A stretch of DNA of 57,833 nucleotides from an uncultured Prevotellaceae bacterium (GCA_902800245.1 CADCDY010000016.1:1-57833), one strand, 5' to 3'. Positions 33,160 to 44,325 are shown, counted from the first letter of the stretch. The notes: generated by a model not told the origin, from the sequence alone. Numbers and translations: made by a program.

Positions 33160-35086
33160 ATGTGTAAAGGACATCACCATCACGAAGAAGAATGCTGCTC
33201 TTGCGAGCACCATCATCATCACGAAGAAGAAGGACAGCGTGGAAAACTGTTGAAAATCGTGCTGGCAGCAATATTGCTAGCAGTAGCGGTCTACATCGAA
33301 CATACGTTTGCGCTGCCAACATGGCAATTGTTATTGGTATATCTCGTGCCTTACCTGCTAGTGGGTTGGGACACGCTGAAGGAAGCAGCAGAGGGATTGA
33401 TGGAGGGCGAAGCCTTCAACGAAGACTTCCTCATGGCTGTTGCCACATTGGGAGCGCTGAGTATCGGTTTTCTGCCTGGTGCGGAAAATGAATTCCCTGA
33501 GGCAGTCTTCGTGATGCTGTTTTTCCAAGTGGGAGAGTTGTTCGAGGGCTATGCCGAAGGAAAGAGCCGCGAGAGTATTGCCCACCTGATGGATATCCGT
33601 CCGTGAGAGGCCTGAAGTAAGAGATGTAGCCCCAGAGGACGTGGCTGTGGGAGATATTATACTTGTCCGCGTAGGTGAGAAGGTGCCTTTGGACGGTGTC
33701 GTCGTCGAGGGCAGCAGCAAGTTGAATACCGTAGCACTGACGGGTGAGACGTTGCCTCGTAGCGTAGAGACTGACGACGAGGTAGTATCAGGTTGTGTCA
33801 ACTTGTCAGGTGTATTGCGTGTAAGAACCACCAAGAGTTTTGGCGAGAGCACCGTCTCGAAAATCATCCATCTGGTAGAAGATGCAGGGGAGCACAAGTC
33901 GCAAAGCGAGACTTTCATCACCAAATTTGCACGAATCTATACACCCATTGTCGTCGGTGCTGCCATCCTGCTGGCTGTCGTACCCACATTGCTGGGCGGT
34001 GCTTTTGCCACGTGGCTGTACAGGGCATTGATGTTCCTAGTAGTTTCGTGTCCCTGTGCACTAGTGCTCAGCGTGCCCCTGACATTCTTTGCAGGTATAG
34101 GTGGCGCGTCACGTCGTGGTATTCTCATAAAAGGTGCCAACTATATGGATGTGCTGTCGAAAGTCGGCACGGTAGTATTCGATAAGACGGGTACGCTGAC
34201 GCACGGACAGTTTGCCGTAGAAGCCGTTCATCCTGACAGTTTAGACGAACACCAGCTGTTACATCTGGCAGCCCACGTAGAACACTTTACAATACATCCC
34301 ATCGGAGCTGCCCTGCGCGACGCATTCCCTGACGAAGCAACGGACGGATGTGAGGTGAGTGACGTCGAAGAGATATCTGGAAAAGGTATCAAGGCGAAGG
34401 TGGATGGAAAAATAGTCTGTGTGGGAAATACGAAGCTGATGGATGCCGTAGGTGCTCAATGGCATGACTGTTCGCATGTGGGAACGATTATCCACGTAGC
34501 TATTGACGGACAATATACAGGTCATATCGTCATCAACGACAGGGTGAAGGAGGATAGTGCCGAGGCCATAGCGGAACTCAAGGCCTTAGGCGTAAACCGC
34601 ACGGTAATGTTGACGGGTGACCATCGTGAGGTTGGAGCACGCGTGGCTGAGCAGTTAGGCATGGATGAATGGTATGCAGAACTGTTGCCTGCTGACAAGG
34701 TGGAACATGTAAAGCGCCTACTAACTTCTACCCCCTCACCTCTCACCTCTCACCTCATATTCGTGGGTGACGGCATCAACGACGCCCCAGTGCTGGCACG
34801 TGCAGACGTGGGAATCGCTATGGGTGGATTGGGTAGCGATGCTGCCATCGAGGCTGCTGACGTAGTGCTGATGGACGACCATCCCTCGAAGGTGGCGTTA
34901 GCTATCCGTATTGCCAGACGTACGCTGGCGATAGCCCGTCAGAATGTGTGGCTGGCTATTGGCATCAAGGTGGCTGTGCTCGTATTGGCTGCCGTAGGAC
35001 TGGCAACGATGTGGATGGCCGTTTTTGCGGATGTTGGTGTCACTGTGTTGGCAGTGTTGAACGCCATGAGGGCATTGAAATGTTAA
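33160..35086 (+). pseudogene. zntA: Zinc/cadmium P-type ATPase, frameshifted
   Basis: P1B-type ATPase exporting Zn, Cd or Pb. The N terminus has a His/Cys-rich metal-binding tail (GHHHHEEECCSCEHHHHH) and no HMA domain. The first frame ends at a TGA (33604-33606) right after [11 protein letters not shown]; the normal continuation ([17 protein letters not shown]) is in another frame, running to 35086. Homologues have a few more residues (about DVANV) here, so roughly a dozen bases are missing. The rest is intact: CPC ion motif in [12 protein letters not shown], phosphorylation site DKTGT, hinge [11 protein letters not shown] 7-bp repeat (34721-34755) adds [11 protein letters not shown] before the hinge. 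Confidence 0.9.
34721..34755. repeat. 7-bp tandem repeat inside zntA (CTCACCT x3 plus two variants)
   Basis: CTAACTT, CTACCCC, CTCACCT, CTCACCT, CTCACCT in register, within the coding sequence between RLL and IFVGDGIND. Confidence 0.85.
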
Positions 35087-35149
35087 AAAAACAATATCAT
35101 TGTTGCCTGTGTCAAGAAAAAGTGTTACCTTTGCGGACAATAACATAAA

Positions 35150-36073
35150 ATGATAGATAAAATGAAACCAACATTATTTCTTTTAGCAGCTGGCATGGGC
35201 AGCCGTTATGGTGGTCTGAAGCAGCTCGACGGTCTGGGCCCCAATGGTGAGACCATCATGGACTACAGTATCTACGACGCTATCCAGGCAGGATTCGGCA
35301 AGATAGTATGGGTTATCCGCAAGGACTTTGAAGAGCAGTTCCGCACCCAGATCCTCTCGAAGTACGAGGGTAAGGTGCAGTGTGAGCTGTGCTTCCAGGC
35401 ACTCGACGCACTGCCCGCAGGATTCTCTGTTCCTGAAGGGCGCCAGAAGCCTTGGGGTACGAACCACGCCGTGCTGATGGGTAAAGACATCATCAAGGAG
35501 CCGTTTTGCGTCATTAACTGTGACGACTTCTATGGTCGCGACTGTTTCATGCAAATTGGCAAGTTCCTGAGCAACCTGCCAGAGGGTTCGAAAAACAAGT
35601 ATGCAATGGTGGGCTTCCGCGTATGTAACACACTGAGTGAGAATGGCGCTGTAGCTCGTGGTGTTTGTGCTTACGACAACAATCGTCACCTGACGGATGT
35701 CGTTGAGCGTACGGAGATTCTGCGTAAAGACAGTGCCATCCAGTTCAAGGACGAGCAGGGCGAGTGGCAGGCTCTGGACGAGAATGCTCCCGTATCGATG
35801 AATGTCTGGGGCTTTACTCCTGACTATTTCGAATATAGCGAGGAGTATTTCAAGGAGTTCCTCAGTGATCCGAAGAACATGGAGAGCCTGAAGGCTGAGT
35901 TCTTCATTCCCTTGATGGTCAACAAACTCATTACAGAAGGAACGGCAACGTGTGAGGTGCTCGATACGACCTCGAAGTGGTTTGGCGTAACCTATGCCGC
36001 TGACCGCGAAGAAACAGTGGCTCGCATCCAGCAACTCGTCGACGAGGGCGTTTATCCCAATAAGTTGTTCTGA
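35150..36073 (+). CDS. Sugar nucleotidyltransferase family protein
   Basis: 307 residues (303 if the second ATG at 35162 is used; both fit the promoter TACCTTTG at 35126-35133). The nucleotide-binding signature FLLAAGMGSRYGGLKQ opens the protein, the metal-binding Asp pair is in FCVINCDDFYG, and KPWGTNHAVLMG binds the substrate sugar phosphate in this fold. Related to glucose-1-phosphate and MurU-type nucleotidyltransferases. A partner for the AmgK-like kinase at 17469-18998 is an attractive guess, but the genes are 16 kb apart. Confidence 0.85.
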   Translation: MIDKMKPTLFLLAAGMGSRYGGLKQLDGLGPNGETIMDYSIYDAIQAGFGKIVWVIRKDFEEQFRTQILSKYEGKVQCELCFQALDALPAGFSVPEGRQKPWGTNHAVLMGKDIIKEPFCVINCDDFYGRDCFMQIGKFLSNLPEGSKNKYAMVGFRVCNTLSENGAVARGVCAYDNNRHLTDVVERTEILRKDSAIQFKDEQGEWQALDENAPVSMNVWGFTPDYFEYSEEYFKEFLSDPKNMESLKAEFFIPLMVNKLITEGTATCEVLDTTSKWFGVTYAADREETVARIQQLVDEGVYPNKLF

Positions 36074-36077
36074 GCGA

Positions 36078-37112
36078 ATGCTGAATCCGATAATCACAGA
36101 CGGGGAGTGCAGTATGCTGCGCTCCCTCATTGATGAGGCAGAAACCATTGTGGTTTGCGCCCATCAAAACCCTGACGGTGACGCCATGGGTGCAATATTA
36201 GGGTGGTTTGCTGTCCTGCAGCACTTTGGTAAGGAACCGCTGATGGTCGTTCCTGACCAATTTCCTGACTATCTGCAATGGTTGCCGAACACAGAGAAAA
36301 TCGTACGTTATGACAAACGTAAGGATTATATTGATACGGTGCTGAAAATTGCAGACCTTGTGTTTTGTCTTGATTTCAACTGCCTGTCTCGTACAGATGA
36401 GATGGAGCAATCGCTGGCTTCATCGCCTGCCAAGAAGGTGCTTATCGATCATCACCCCAATCCCGATGTCGACGCGGTGTTGTGCGTTTCTCGCCCAGAG
36501 GCTTCGTCTGCCTGCGAATTGGTGTTCCGTATTGTTTGGCAGTTAGGAATCTTCGAACAGCTGAGCAAGCATTTCGCAGTACCTGTCTATTGTGGCATGA
36601 TGACCGATACAGGCGGATTTACCTACAATTCCAACGATCCGGATGTTTTCTTCATCATCAGTCAACTGTTGACAAAACGCATCAATAAAGATAAGATTTA
36701 TCGCAACGTATATCATAATTACTCCGAGCACCGTCTGCGGATGGTGGGATTCGTGCTTTGCAATCGTCTGGTCGTTGACGACAAGCGTCACGCTGCCTAT
36801 TACACGTTGACGCGCGACGACCAGAAGAAGTTCCATTTCGTGAAGGGCGACGCAGAGGGATTGGTGAATATGCCGCTGCAAATCAAGGGCCTCAAACTGA
36901 GTATTTCGTTGCGTGAGGATACAGAACGCGAGAATCTGGTATGGGTCAGTTTGCGTTCGGTAGATAACTTCCCCTGCAACAAGATTGCGGAACAGTTTTT
37001 TAATGGCGGCGGTCATTTGAATGCGTCTGGCGGACGCGTCAATGGGACGATAGATGATGCTGTCAAGACAGTAGAGAATGCACTGCGAGCCTACGAAGAC
37101 CTGTTAAAGTAG
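36078..37112 (+). CDS. DHH-family phosphoesterase (NrnA-like)
   Basis: 344 residues from the ATG at 36078, four bases after the stop of the upstream gene. DHH motifs: AHQNPDGDAMGA (near 24-35), LDFNCLSR, the DHH itself in VLIDHHPNPDVD, and MTDTGGFTYNS; the C-terminal DHHA1 domain ends with GGGHLNASGGRV. Bifunctional enzymes of this type degrade nanoRNA and pAp, or c-di-AMP breakdown products. Start chosen because the upstream part of the frame lies inside the neighbouring gene. Confidence 0.92.
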   Translation: MLNPIITDGECSMLRSLIDEAETIVVCAHQNPDGDAMGAILGWFAVLQHFGKEPLMVVPDQFPDYLQWLPNTEKIVRYDKRKDYIDTVLKIADLVFCLDFNCLSRTDEMEQSLASSPAKKVLIDHHPNPDVDAVLCVSRPEASSACELVFRIVWQLGIFEQLSKHFAVPVYCGMMTDTGGFTYNSNDPDVFFIISQLLTKRINKDKIYRNVYHNYSEHRLRMVGFVLCNRLVVDDKRHAAYYTLTRDDQKKFHFVKGDAEGLVNMPLQIKGLKLSISLREDTERENLVWVSLRSVDNFPCNKIAEQFFNGGGHLNASGGRVNGTIDDAVKTVENALRAYEDLLK

Positions 37113-37113
37113 T

Positions 37114-37148
37114 CTAATTATCAATTGCCAATGGTCAATTATCAATTG
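37114..37148. repeat. 7-bp tandem repeat (TCAATTG-type x5)
   Basis: CTAATTA, TCAATTG, CCAATGG, TCAATTA, TCAATTG in register, starting right after the phosphoesterase stop. Its reverse complement shares about 25 consecutive bases, with one mismatch, with 29157-29183. Confidence 0.85.
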
Positions 37149-37190
37149 TTTTTTAGTAACTTTGTGCCCGAAATTAGCAAAACGACAGAA

Positions 37191-37862
37191 ATGAAGAGAC
37201 TCTTTTACCCCATAATGATCCTGCTCTGCGCCATTTTATACGTGAACTGCGATAATTACGAGACATATGGTGACAAGAAGGCTAAGGAACGTGATGCCAT
37301 CAACAAGTTTATATCAGAGAACAACATCAAGGTCATTAACGAGGACCAGTTCGAAGATCAAGACTATACAACGGATACAGCAAAGAACGAATATGTCCGC
37401 ATGTCACGTACTGGCGTCTATATGCAGATTGTCCGTAAGGGCTGTGGAACCCAACTGGAACAGAAGAAGTCTGTCAATATTATTTGTCGCTTCACGGAAT
37501 ACAATATCCTGGCCGATTCTGTCATGTTGTCAAACCTTGTTCCGTTCTACATTTACGACTATAATTCAGGCTCCTATTTTGACGTTTCGCAGTATTACGA
37601 CAAAATGAATGTTTCGCGTAATGGTACAACTTTCACAGCATCGTTTGTATCCGGTCTGATGATGCGTTATCACAGTTCATCGACCAGTGTTCCTTCTGGT
37701 TGGCTCGTACCTTTGAATTTTATCAATATCGGACGTCCTGAGAACGAGAACGATGAGATTGCCTTTGTGAGACTCATAGTACCCCACTCGCAGGGAACGG
37801 CAGATGCCTCAGCAAGCGTCTATCCTTGTCACTATGATATTACCTACGAACGTGAGAAATAA
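37191..37862 (+). CDS. DUF4827-family lipoprotein
   Basis: 223 residues from ATG 37191 (promoter TAACTTTG lies upstream at 37157-37164). Signal peptide with lipobox-like YVNC (Cys20). The rest resembles FKBP-like DUF4827 proteins: DAINKFISENNIKVINEDQF, VRKGCGTQLEQKKSVNIICRFTE, and the ending YPCHYDITYEREK. Found in Bacteroidales next to glmM (family memory); function unknown, outer or inner membrane attached. Confidence 0.85.
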   Translation: MKRLFYPIMILLCAILYVNCDNYETYGDKKAKERDAINKFISENNIKVINEDQFEDQDYTTDTAKNEYVRMSRTGVYMQIVRKGCGTQLEQKKSVNIICRFTEYNILADSVMLSNLVPFYIYDYNSGSYFDVSQYYDKMNVSRNGTTFTASFVSGLMMRYHSSSTSVPSGWLVPLNFINIGRPENENDEIAFVRLIVPHSQGTADASASVYPCHYDITYEREK

Positions 37863-37881
37863 CAATTATATACAATAGAAT

Positions 37882-39231
37882 ATGACTTTGATTAAATCTA
37901 TATCTGGCATCCGCGGTACTATTGGCGGACGCACGGGCGATACACTGAACCCATTAGATATCGTTAAGTTTACCACTGCTTATGCAATGTTTATCCCCCG
38001 CAAGACGGGAAAGATTGTTGTTGGACGTGACGGACGTATCTCTGGTCCGATGGTTCGTGATGTGGTTTGCGGCACACTGGTAGGTATGGGCTTCGACGTG
38101 ATTGATATTGGCTATGCAACGACGCCAACTACTGAGTTGGCAGTACGTATGAGCGGAGCCGATGGTGGTATCATCATTACTGCTTCCCACAATCCGCGTC
38201 AGTGGAATGCCCTGAAGTTACTGAATAGCGAGGGTGAGTTCCTGACCGCTGCAGATGGTCAGAAAGTTCTCGAACTGGCTGAAAAGGAAGATTTCTGTTA
38301 TGCTGAAGTCGACAAGCTGGGAAAGGTTATCGTCGACAATTCCTTCGATGAGCGTCACATACAGTCTGTCCTCGACCTCAAGCTCGTGGATACCGACGCT
38401 ATCCACAAGGCCCGCCTGACCGTTTGCGTTGACAGCATCAACAGCGTTGGTGGCATCATCCTGCCCAAACTGCTCGAACGTCTGGGCGTGGGCTATAAGT
38501 TCCTGAACGAGCAGGTAACAGGCGACTTTGCACATAATCCTGAACCTTTGGAGAAGAATCTGCAGGGTATCATGGACGAGATGAAAACTGGTAAGTACGA
38601 TCTGGGTATTGTCGTTGATCCTGATGTCGACCGTCTGGCTTTCATCTGCGAGGACGGAAAGATGTTTGGCGAGGAGTATACGTTGGTTAGTGTGGCTGAC
38701 TACGTGCTGTCGCAGACTCCAGGAAATACCGTTAGCAATCTCAGTTCTACTCGTGCTTTGCGCGACGTAACGCAAAAGCGTGGTGGTCAGTATACAGCAG
38801 CTGCTGTTGGCGAAGTCAATGTTACCACGAAGATGAAAGAAGTGAATGCCGTCATTGGTGGTGAGGGAAATGGTGGTGTAATCTATCCGGAGAGCCATTA
38901 CGGTCGCGACGCCCTTGTGGGTATAGCCCTCTTCCTGACTTCACTGGCCAAGAAGGGATGCAAAGTCAGTGAGTTGCGCAAGCAGTTCCCTGACTATCAG
39001 ATTGCCAAGAACCGTATCGACCTCACTCCTGACACTGACGTAGACGCAATTTTAGTGAAAGTAAAGGAGATGTATGCCAACGATCCTACCGCACAGGTGA
39101 ACGATATCGACGGTGTGAAGATTGACTTCCCTGATCGTTGGGTTCATCTGCGTAAGTCAAATACCGAGCCTATTATCCGTGTGTACAGTGAGGCTGCCAC
39201 CATGGAGCAGGTAGTCTACGATATGCAGTAA
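37882..39231 (+). CDS. glmM: Phosphoglucosamine mutase family protein
   Basis: 449 residues, alpha-D-phosphohexomutase. Phosphoserine loop GIIITASHNPRQWNALK (Ser near 101), metal loop DPDVDRLAF, sugar-binding GGEGNGGVIYPE and phosphate-binding RKSNTEPIIRVY are all present. It isomerises glucosamine-6-phosphate to glucosamine-1-phosphate for cell-wall precursors. The C terminus is about ten residues shorter than I expect (SEAATMEQVVYDMQ). A strong terminator follows. Confidence 0.92.
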   Translation: MTLIKSISGIRGTIGGRTGDTLNPLDIVKFTTAYAMFIPRKTGKIVVGRDGRISGPMVRDVVCGTLVGMGFDVIDIGYATTPTTELAVRMSGADGGIIITASHNPRQWNALKLLNSEGEFLTAADGQKVLELAEKEDFCYAEVDKLGKVIVDNSFDERHIQSVLDLKLVDTDAIHKARLTVCVDSINSVGGIILPKLLERLGVGYKFLNEQVTGDFAHNPEPLEKNLQGIMDEMKTGKYDLGIVVDPDVDRLAFICEDGKMFGEEYTLVSVADYVLSQTPGNTVSNLSSTRALRDVTQKRGGQYTAAAVGEVNVTTKMKEVNAVIGGEGNGGVIYPESHYGRDALVGIALFLTSLAKKGCKVSELRKQFPDYQIAKNRIDLTPDTDVDAILVKVKEMYANDPTAQVNDIDGVKIDFPDRWVHLRKSNTEPIIRVYSEAATMEQVVYDMQ

Positions 39232-39254
39232 TCATCCGTTTATCGTCATATTTT

Positions 39255-39289
39255 CAGGTGGGCTTTTATCATGCCCACCTGTTTTTTTT
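39255..39289 (+). terminator. Terminator of glmM
   Basis: CAGGTGGGC (39255-39263) and GCCCACCTG (39273-39281) form a perfect 9-bp stem followed by eight T. Confidence 0.9.
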
Positions 39290-39328
39290 CTGCCAATGTG
39301 TCAGTTTGTCACAGTTAACAAGGTCCTT

Positions 39329-39344
39329 TGGCACGGTTTTGGCT
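39329..39344 (+). promoter_or_regulatory. Sigma-54-like promoter of groESL
   Basis: TGGCACGGTTTTGGCT fits the -24/-12 consensus TGGCACG-N4-TTGCW at all but one position, with GG and GC at the exact 10-base gap. Transcription would start near 39355, about 35 bases before the groES ATG. No good TAnnTTTG promoter is seen in the same gap. Confidence 0.5.
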
Positions 39345-39390
39345 ACGATGAAGTCAAACTTAAATACAAACATTTAAAAAACAAAGTATT

Positions 39391-39663
39391 ATGAACATCA
39401 AACCATTAGGAGACCGCGTGCTGGTAGTGCCTGCACCGGCTGAAGAGAAGATTGGCGGTATTATCATTCCTGACACCGCAAAAGAGAAACCCCTGCACGG
39501 AACCATCAAGGCCGTTGGTCAGGGCACCAAGGACGAAGAAATGGTGCTGAAGGCTGGAGACGAAGTGTTGTATGGCAAGTACAGTGGCACAGAACTCGAG
39601 TTCGAGGGCGAAAAGTTCCTCATGATGCGTCAGAGTGACGTGCTGGCAGTGATAGAAAAATAA
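39391..39663 (+). CDS. groES: Co-chaperonin GroES
   Basis: 90 residues, the full family length. [20 protein letters not shown] opens the fold; the mobile loop that contacts GroEL is [16 protein letters not shown]; the roof region has [13 protein letters not shown]. Forms the lid of the GroEL folding chamber. Operon with groEL, with an 8-bp tandem repeat in the 57-base gap. Confidence 0.96.
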   Translation: MNIKPLGDRVLVVPAPAEEKIGGIIIPDTAKEKPLHGTIKAVGQGTKDEEMVLKAGDEVLYGKYSGTELEFEGEKFLMMRQSDVLAVIEK

Positions 39664-39666
39664 CAT

Positions 39667-41352
<1,686 letters not shown>

Positions 41353-41378
41353 TTGAGAATTTAATTCATTTCTATAAG

Positions 41379-41412
41379 GTATCACTGTGCGACATCACAG
41401 TGATACTTTTTT
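41379..41412 (+). terminator. Terminator of groESL
   Basis: GTATCACTGTG (41379-41389) and CACAGTGATAC (41396-41406), a perfect 11-bp stem with six-base loop, then six T. Confidence 0.92.
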
Positions 41413-41496
41413 GTAACGTTAACTTTGCAAAACATAACCATAACCGCCAAATGGCTTGATATAAATCAAAAACAAAGCAGATTTTAGCAAAAATTC

Positions 41497-41527
41497 TTGC
41501 ATGATTATTGAAAAGTTTCTAACTTTG
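41497..41527 (+). promoter_or_regulatory. Promoter of candidate small RNA 2
   Basis: TTG (41497-41499), 20-base spacer, TAACTTTG (41520-41527). Confidence 0.7.
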
Positions 41528-41532
41528 CAGCG

Positions 41533-41669
41533 TCATAAGGTTAAAACCGCAGACATTATCATATCAGAATTAAGCATAAAAGAGATATTTTTTTGATTTG
41601 TTTTAGTAGATTAGTTTTTAAGTAGTTTGTTTTTGAATTCGATTGTCGCGATGACAATCGGATTTTTTT
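41533..41669 (+). ncRNA. Candidate small noncoding RNA, about 135 nt
   Basis: A consensus promoter and a terminator enclose about 135 bases between groEL and the DUF4450 gene. There is no ATG-started frame in it. As in the candidate at 9336-9437, a long U-rich unpaired stretch (TTAGTTTTTAAGTAGTTTG) precedes the terminator stem CGATTGTC/GACAATCG (41640-41660) and its T run (41663-41669). The DUF4450 promoter begins only 12 bases after the terminator, so this is not its leader. Confidence 0.5.
41640..41669 (+). terminator. Terminator of small RNA 2
   Basis: CGATTGTC (41640-41647), loop GCGAT, GACAATCG (41653-41660), then GA and seven T. Confidence 0.85.
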
Positions 41670-41680
41670 ATGCCTTTTCT

Positions 41681-41712
41681 TTTGTTTTGCTCTTGACTTT
41701 TTCGTATCTTTG
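41681..41712 (+). promoter_or_regulatory. Promoter of the DUF4450 gene (leaderless)
   Basis: TTTG (41681-41684), 20-base spacer, TATCTTTG (41705-41712); the ATG at 41717 follows after CAGC. Confidence 0.7.
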
Positions 41713-41716
41713 CAGC

Positions 41717-44200
41717 ATGAAACAAATTATCGTTGCTGTTTGCTTACTTTTCTCGCTGAGTACTAGGGCACAAACTACTTATACAGGAGAGAGCTATCGC
41801 CCTGAGGGACGAGCCTTCGTATGTGTTAATGGACAAAACCGTTTTACACGTGCATTATATGGCAGTCCGACGGAATGGCGTGTAGAGACCAGTGACCGTC
41901 CTGTATTTGCCCTGTTCAAAAAGAAGGATTACCGCAATCTGCAGTTCCGTGTGAATGGAATCTGGCTCGATAAGACCGATTTCTGTGAATCCCGTTACGA
42001 AGACGGCATGCGCAGTTACTTGTTGCGACACAAGGCGTGGGGACCGAAAGCTACGTTGCGCTTGAAGGTCGTTGCATCCTTACAGCAAGAACAGGCCTTA
42101 TGGCACTTCCAGACAACGGGTTTCAACAGTGATGTGCAATTAGAGGTTGTTGTCAGCGATAACCACAATCCCCAGCAGTGGTCACAAACCATCGAGGACG
42201 AGTGCTATGTATGCTGCAACGGCATAGTAGCAAGTAAGACTGACGCCCGCGATGCCTCTGAGCGTTTCGAGGAATTGGAAACTGCGATGAAAGAACTGGC
42301 GGGCCGTATTGAGTTTAACACCCCCGACCCTTACATTAACGCCCTCGGTAGTGCACTCGTTGTTGCTGCCGATGGCGATTGGGACGGTCAGACGTGGTTG
42401 CCAGGCTGTATCGACTGGCGAATACCTCTTACAAGCTGGCTTGCAGGCTATCTGGGTGACATATTAGGCTGGCCCGAACGTGCCATTAGTCATTTCAATG
42501 CCTACGCCAAGGATCAGGATAATAAGGTGTCGTATATCGATGAACTGCTGTGGCATTTCCAATATGATGCCGACAAAACCTATATGCGAAAGATGTGGCC
42601 TGTGCTAAAGAATTATCTGGATGGCGAGAAACATAATTCCAACCCCGTAACCCGTTCGTTGGCCTATAATTATCGCGCCAACCTACTGGCTGCACATATT
42701 GCCAAGCTCATTGGCGAAGACGGACGTGCCTATCAGCAGGAGGCTGAGTCCATCCTAAATACTATGAACCAACGACTCTGGTTGAAGGATAAGGGCCATT
42801 GGGCTGAATATCAAGACCAGACGGGATTAAAACGTGTTCATGAAAGCGCTGCCGTTTGGAGCATCTATTCACCTATCGATTGCGGCGCCTGCACTGCGGA
42901 ACAAGCCTATCAAGCTACCAAATACATCGATAAGGAAATCCCTCACATCCCTGTTACGACAAACCTCTCGACTATTTCAACGTCGAACTGGTTGCCCTAT
43001 TCCTGGAACATCAACAATGTCGCTCCTGCCGAGGTTATGTATACTGCACTGGCGTATTTCGAGGCAGGCCGTTCGGAGGAGGGCTATCAGCTGATGAAGG
43101 CCAACATTCTCGATCAGATGTATTATGGCAAGTCGCCAGCCAATTTCGGACAAATCAGTAAATACGATGCTGCCCTCGGTGAATGCCATCGCGATTTTGG
43201 CGACTGCATCGGCATCTCAGCTCGCACGCTGTTACAAGGCCTCTTTGGTATCTTACCCAATGCCCTCGAGCGCCGTTGCATCATTCGTCCAGGTTTCCCC
43301 GAGGCATGGGATTCAGCCTCCGTACGTACACCTTATATATATTATAAGTATCAGCGTCAGGGCGACGAGACAATCTACGAGGTGACTCAACACTTTGCCC
43401 AACCTCAGCAGATTGTCATTCGCCAAAATCTCGGCATGGGCAAATATCGCGACGTCGTTGCCACCAACGAACTACATCAGACCATCCGTGTAAAAGTGCC
43501 CGTAAAATATCCTGAGGTAACCTTCCGCAATGACGGATTCACGGAGCAACGCAACAACGGCACCGACGAACCCACATTTGCCGAGAAATTCCATAAGCAG
43601 AACATCGATCGCATACTAAACGATAGTGTGTCAAATTCGACATACCTGCCCGAAGTCAACGACTCCGTATTCCGTTCGATGATTGTCAAGGACGAATTCA
43701 TCGCCATGGGGGTTCCATTCCGCACGTCAGCGACTGGTCGAAATATTGCCTTCACCTCGCTCTACGACAACTATCCCGACAGTATCAGTATTCCTCTCAG
43801 TGGTCGTTACCGTCAGGCGTGGCTGTTGATGGCCGGAACTACCAACCACATGCAAAGCCGCATCGTCAACGGCATTGTCGTTGCCCAATATAACGATGGA
43901 ACTGCCGACACGTTGCAATTGGTCAATCCTGACAACTGGTGTCCCGTCGAACGCGATTACTATGTCGATGGCAAAGCTTTTCAAGTGGCCGAACCGCGTC
44001 CTTATCGTGTGGCCTTCGCGTCAGGAAAGGTGAGTCGAAAGTTGTCAGCCCCCATGAATGCCGAAGGTGGTATAATCAAAGGTGGAGCTGGCACGATGTT
44101 GTGTATGCCGCTGAACCGCAAGAAGAAGTTACAATCGCTCACTTTGCACACAATTTCCAATGATGTCGTGATAGGTTTGATGGCTGTAACGCTGCAATAG
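41717..44200 (+). CDS. DUF4450-family (six-hairpin glycosidase-like) protein
   Basis: 827 residues from ATG 41717, chosen because it opens a normal signal peptide (MKQIIVAVCLLFSLSTRAQ); the frame is open further upstream but that part overlaps the promoter. FTRALYG near residue 44 and the (alpha/alpha)6-type middle (YNYRANLLAA, WLKDKGHWAEYQD, STSNWLPYSWNINNVAPAEVM, FGISARTLLQGLFGILP-like) place it with DUF4450 proteins of Bacteroidetes, probably acting on plant or host glycans in the periplasm. It seems shorter than homologues I recall (over 1,000 residues), with abrupt joins near HFNAYAKDQ/DNKVSYIDELLWHF and KHNSNP/VTRSLAYNYRAN. Followed by a sugar isomerase gene. Confidence 0.75.
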   Translation: MKQIIVAVCLLFSLSTRAQTTYTGESYRPEGRAFVCVNGQNRFTRALYGSPTEWRVETSDRPVFALFKKKDYRNLQFRVNGIWLDKTDFCESRYEDGMRSYLLRHKAWGPKATLRLKVVASLQQEQALWHFQTTGFNSDVQLEVVVSDNHNPQQWSQTIEDECYVCCNGIVASKTDARDASERFEELETAMKELAGRIEFNTPDPYINALGSALVVAADGDWDGQTWLPGCIDWRIPLTSWLAGYLGDILGWPERAISHFNAYAKDQDNKVSYIDELLWHFQYDADKTYMRKMWPVLKNYLDGEKHNSNPVTRSLAYNYRANLLAAHIAKLIGEDGRAYQQEAESILNTMNQRLWLKDKGHWAEYQDQTGLKRVHESAAVWSIYSPIDCGACTAEQAYQATKYIDKEIPHIPVTTNLSTISTSNWLPYSWNINNVAPAEVMYTALAYFEAGRSEEGYQLMKANILDQMYYGKSPANFGQISKYDAALGECHRDFGDCIGISARTLLQGLFGILPNALERRCIIRPGFPEAWDSASVRTPYIYYKYQRQGDETIYEVTQHFAQPQQIVIRQNLGMGKYRDVVATNELHQTIRVKVPVKYPEVTFRNDGFTEQRNNGTDEPTFAEKFHKQNIDRILNDSVSNSTYLPEVNDSVFRSMIVKDEFIAMGVPFRTSATGRNIAFTSLYDNYPDSISIPLSGRYRQAWLLMAGTTNHMQSRIVNGIVVAQYNDGTADTLQLVNPDNWCPVERDYYVDGKAFQVAEPRPYRVAFASGKVSRKLSAPMNAEGGIIKGGAGTMLCMPLNRKKKLQSLTLHTISNDVVIGLMAVTLQ

Positions 44201-44325
44201 GCGGATGTGAAAGTTAAAAAAACCTTATGCGACTGCATTTTTTCGCTTTTCACGATTCATTCTTCACTTTATTTTGTAACTTTGTGGCTTGAAATCAATT
44301 CATTACTTTAAAACAAATACAAAAA

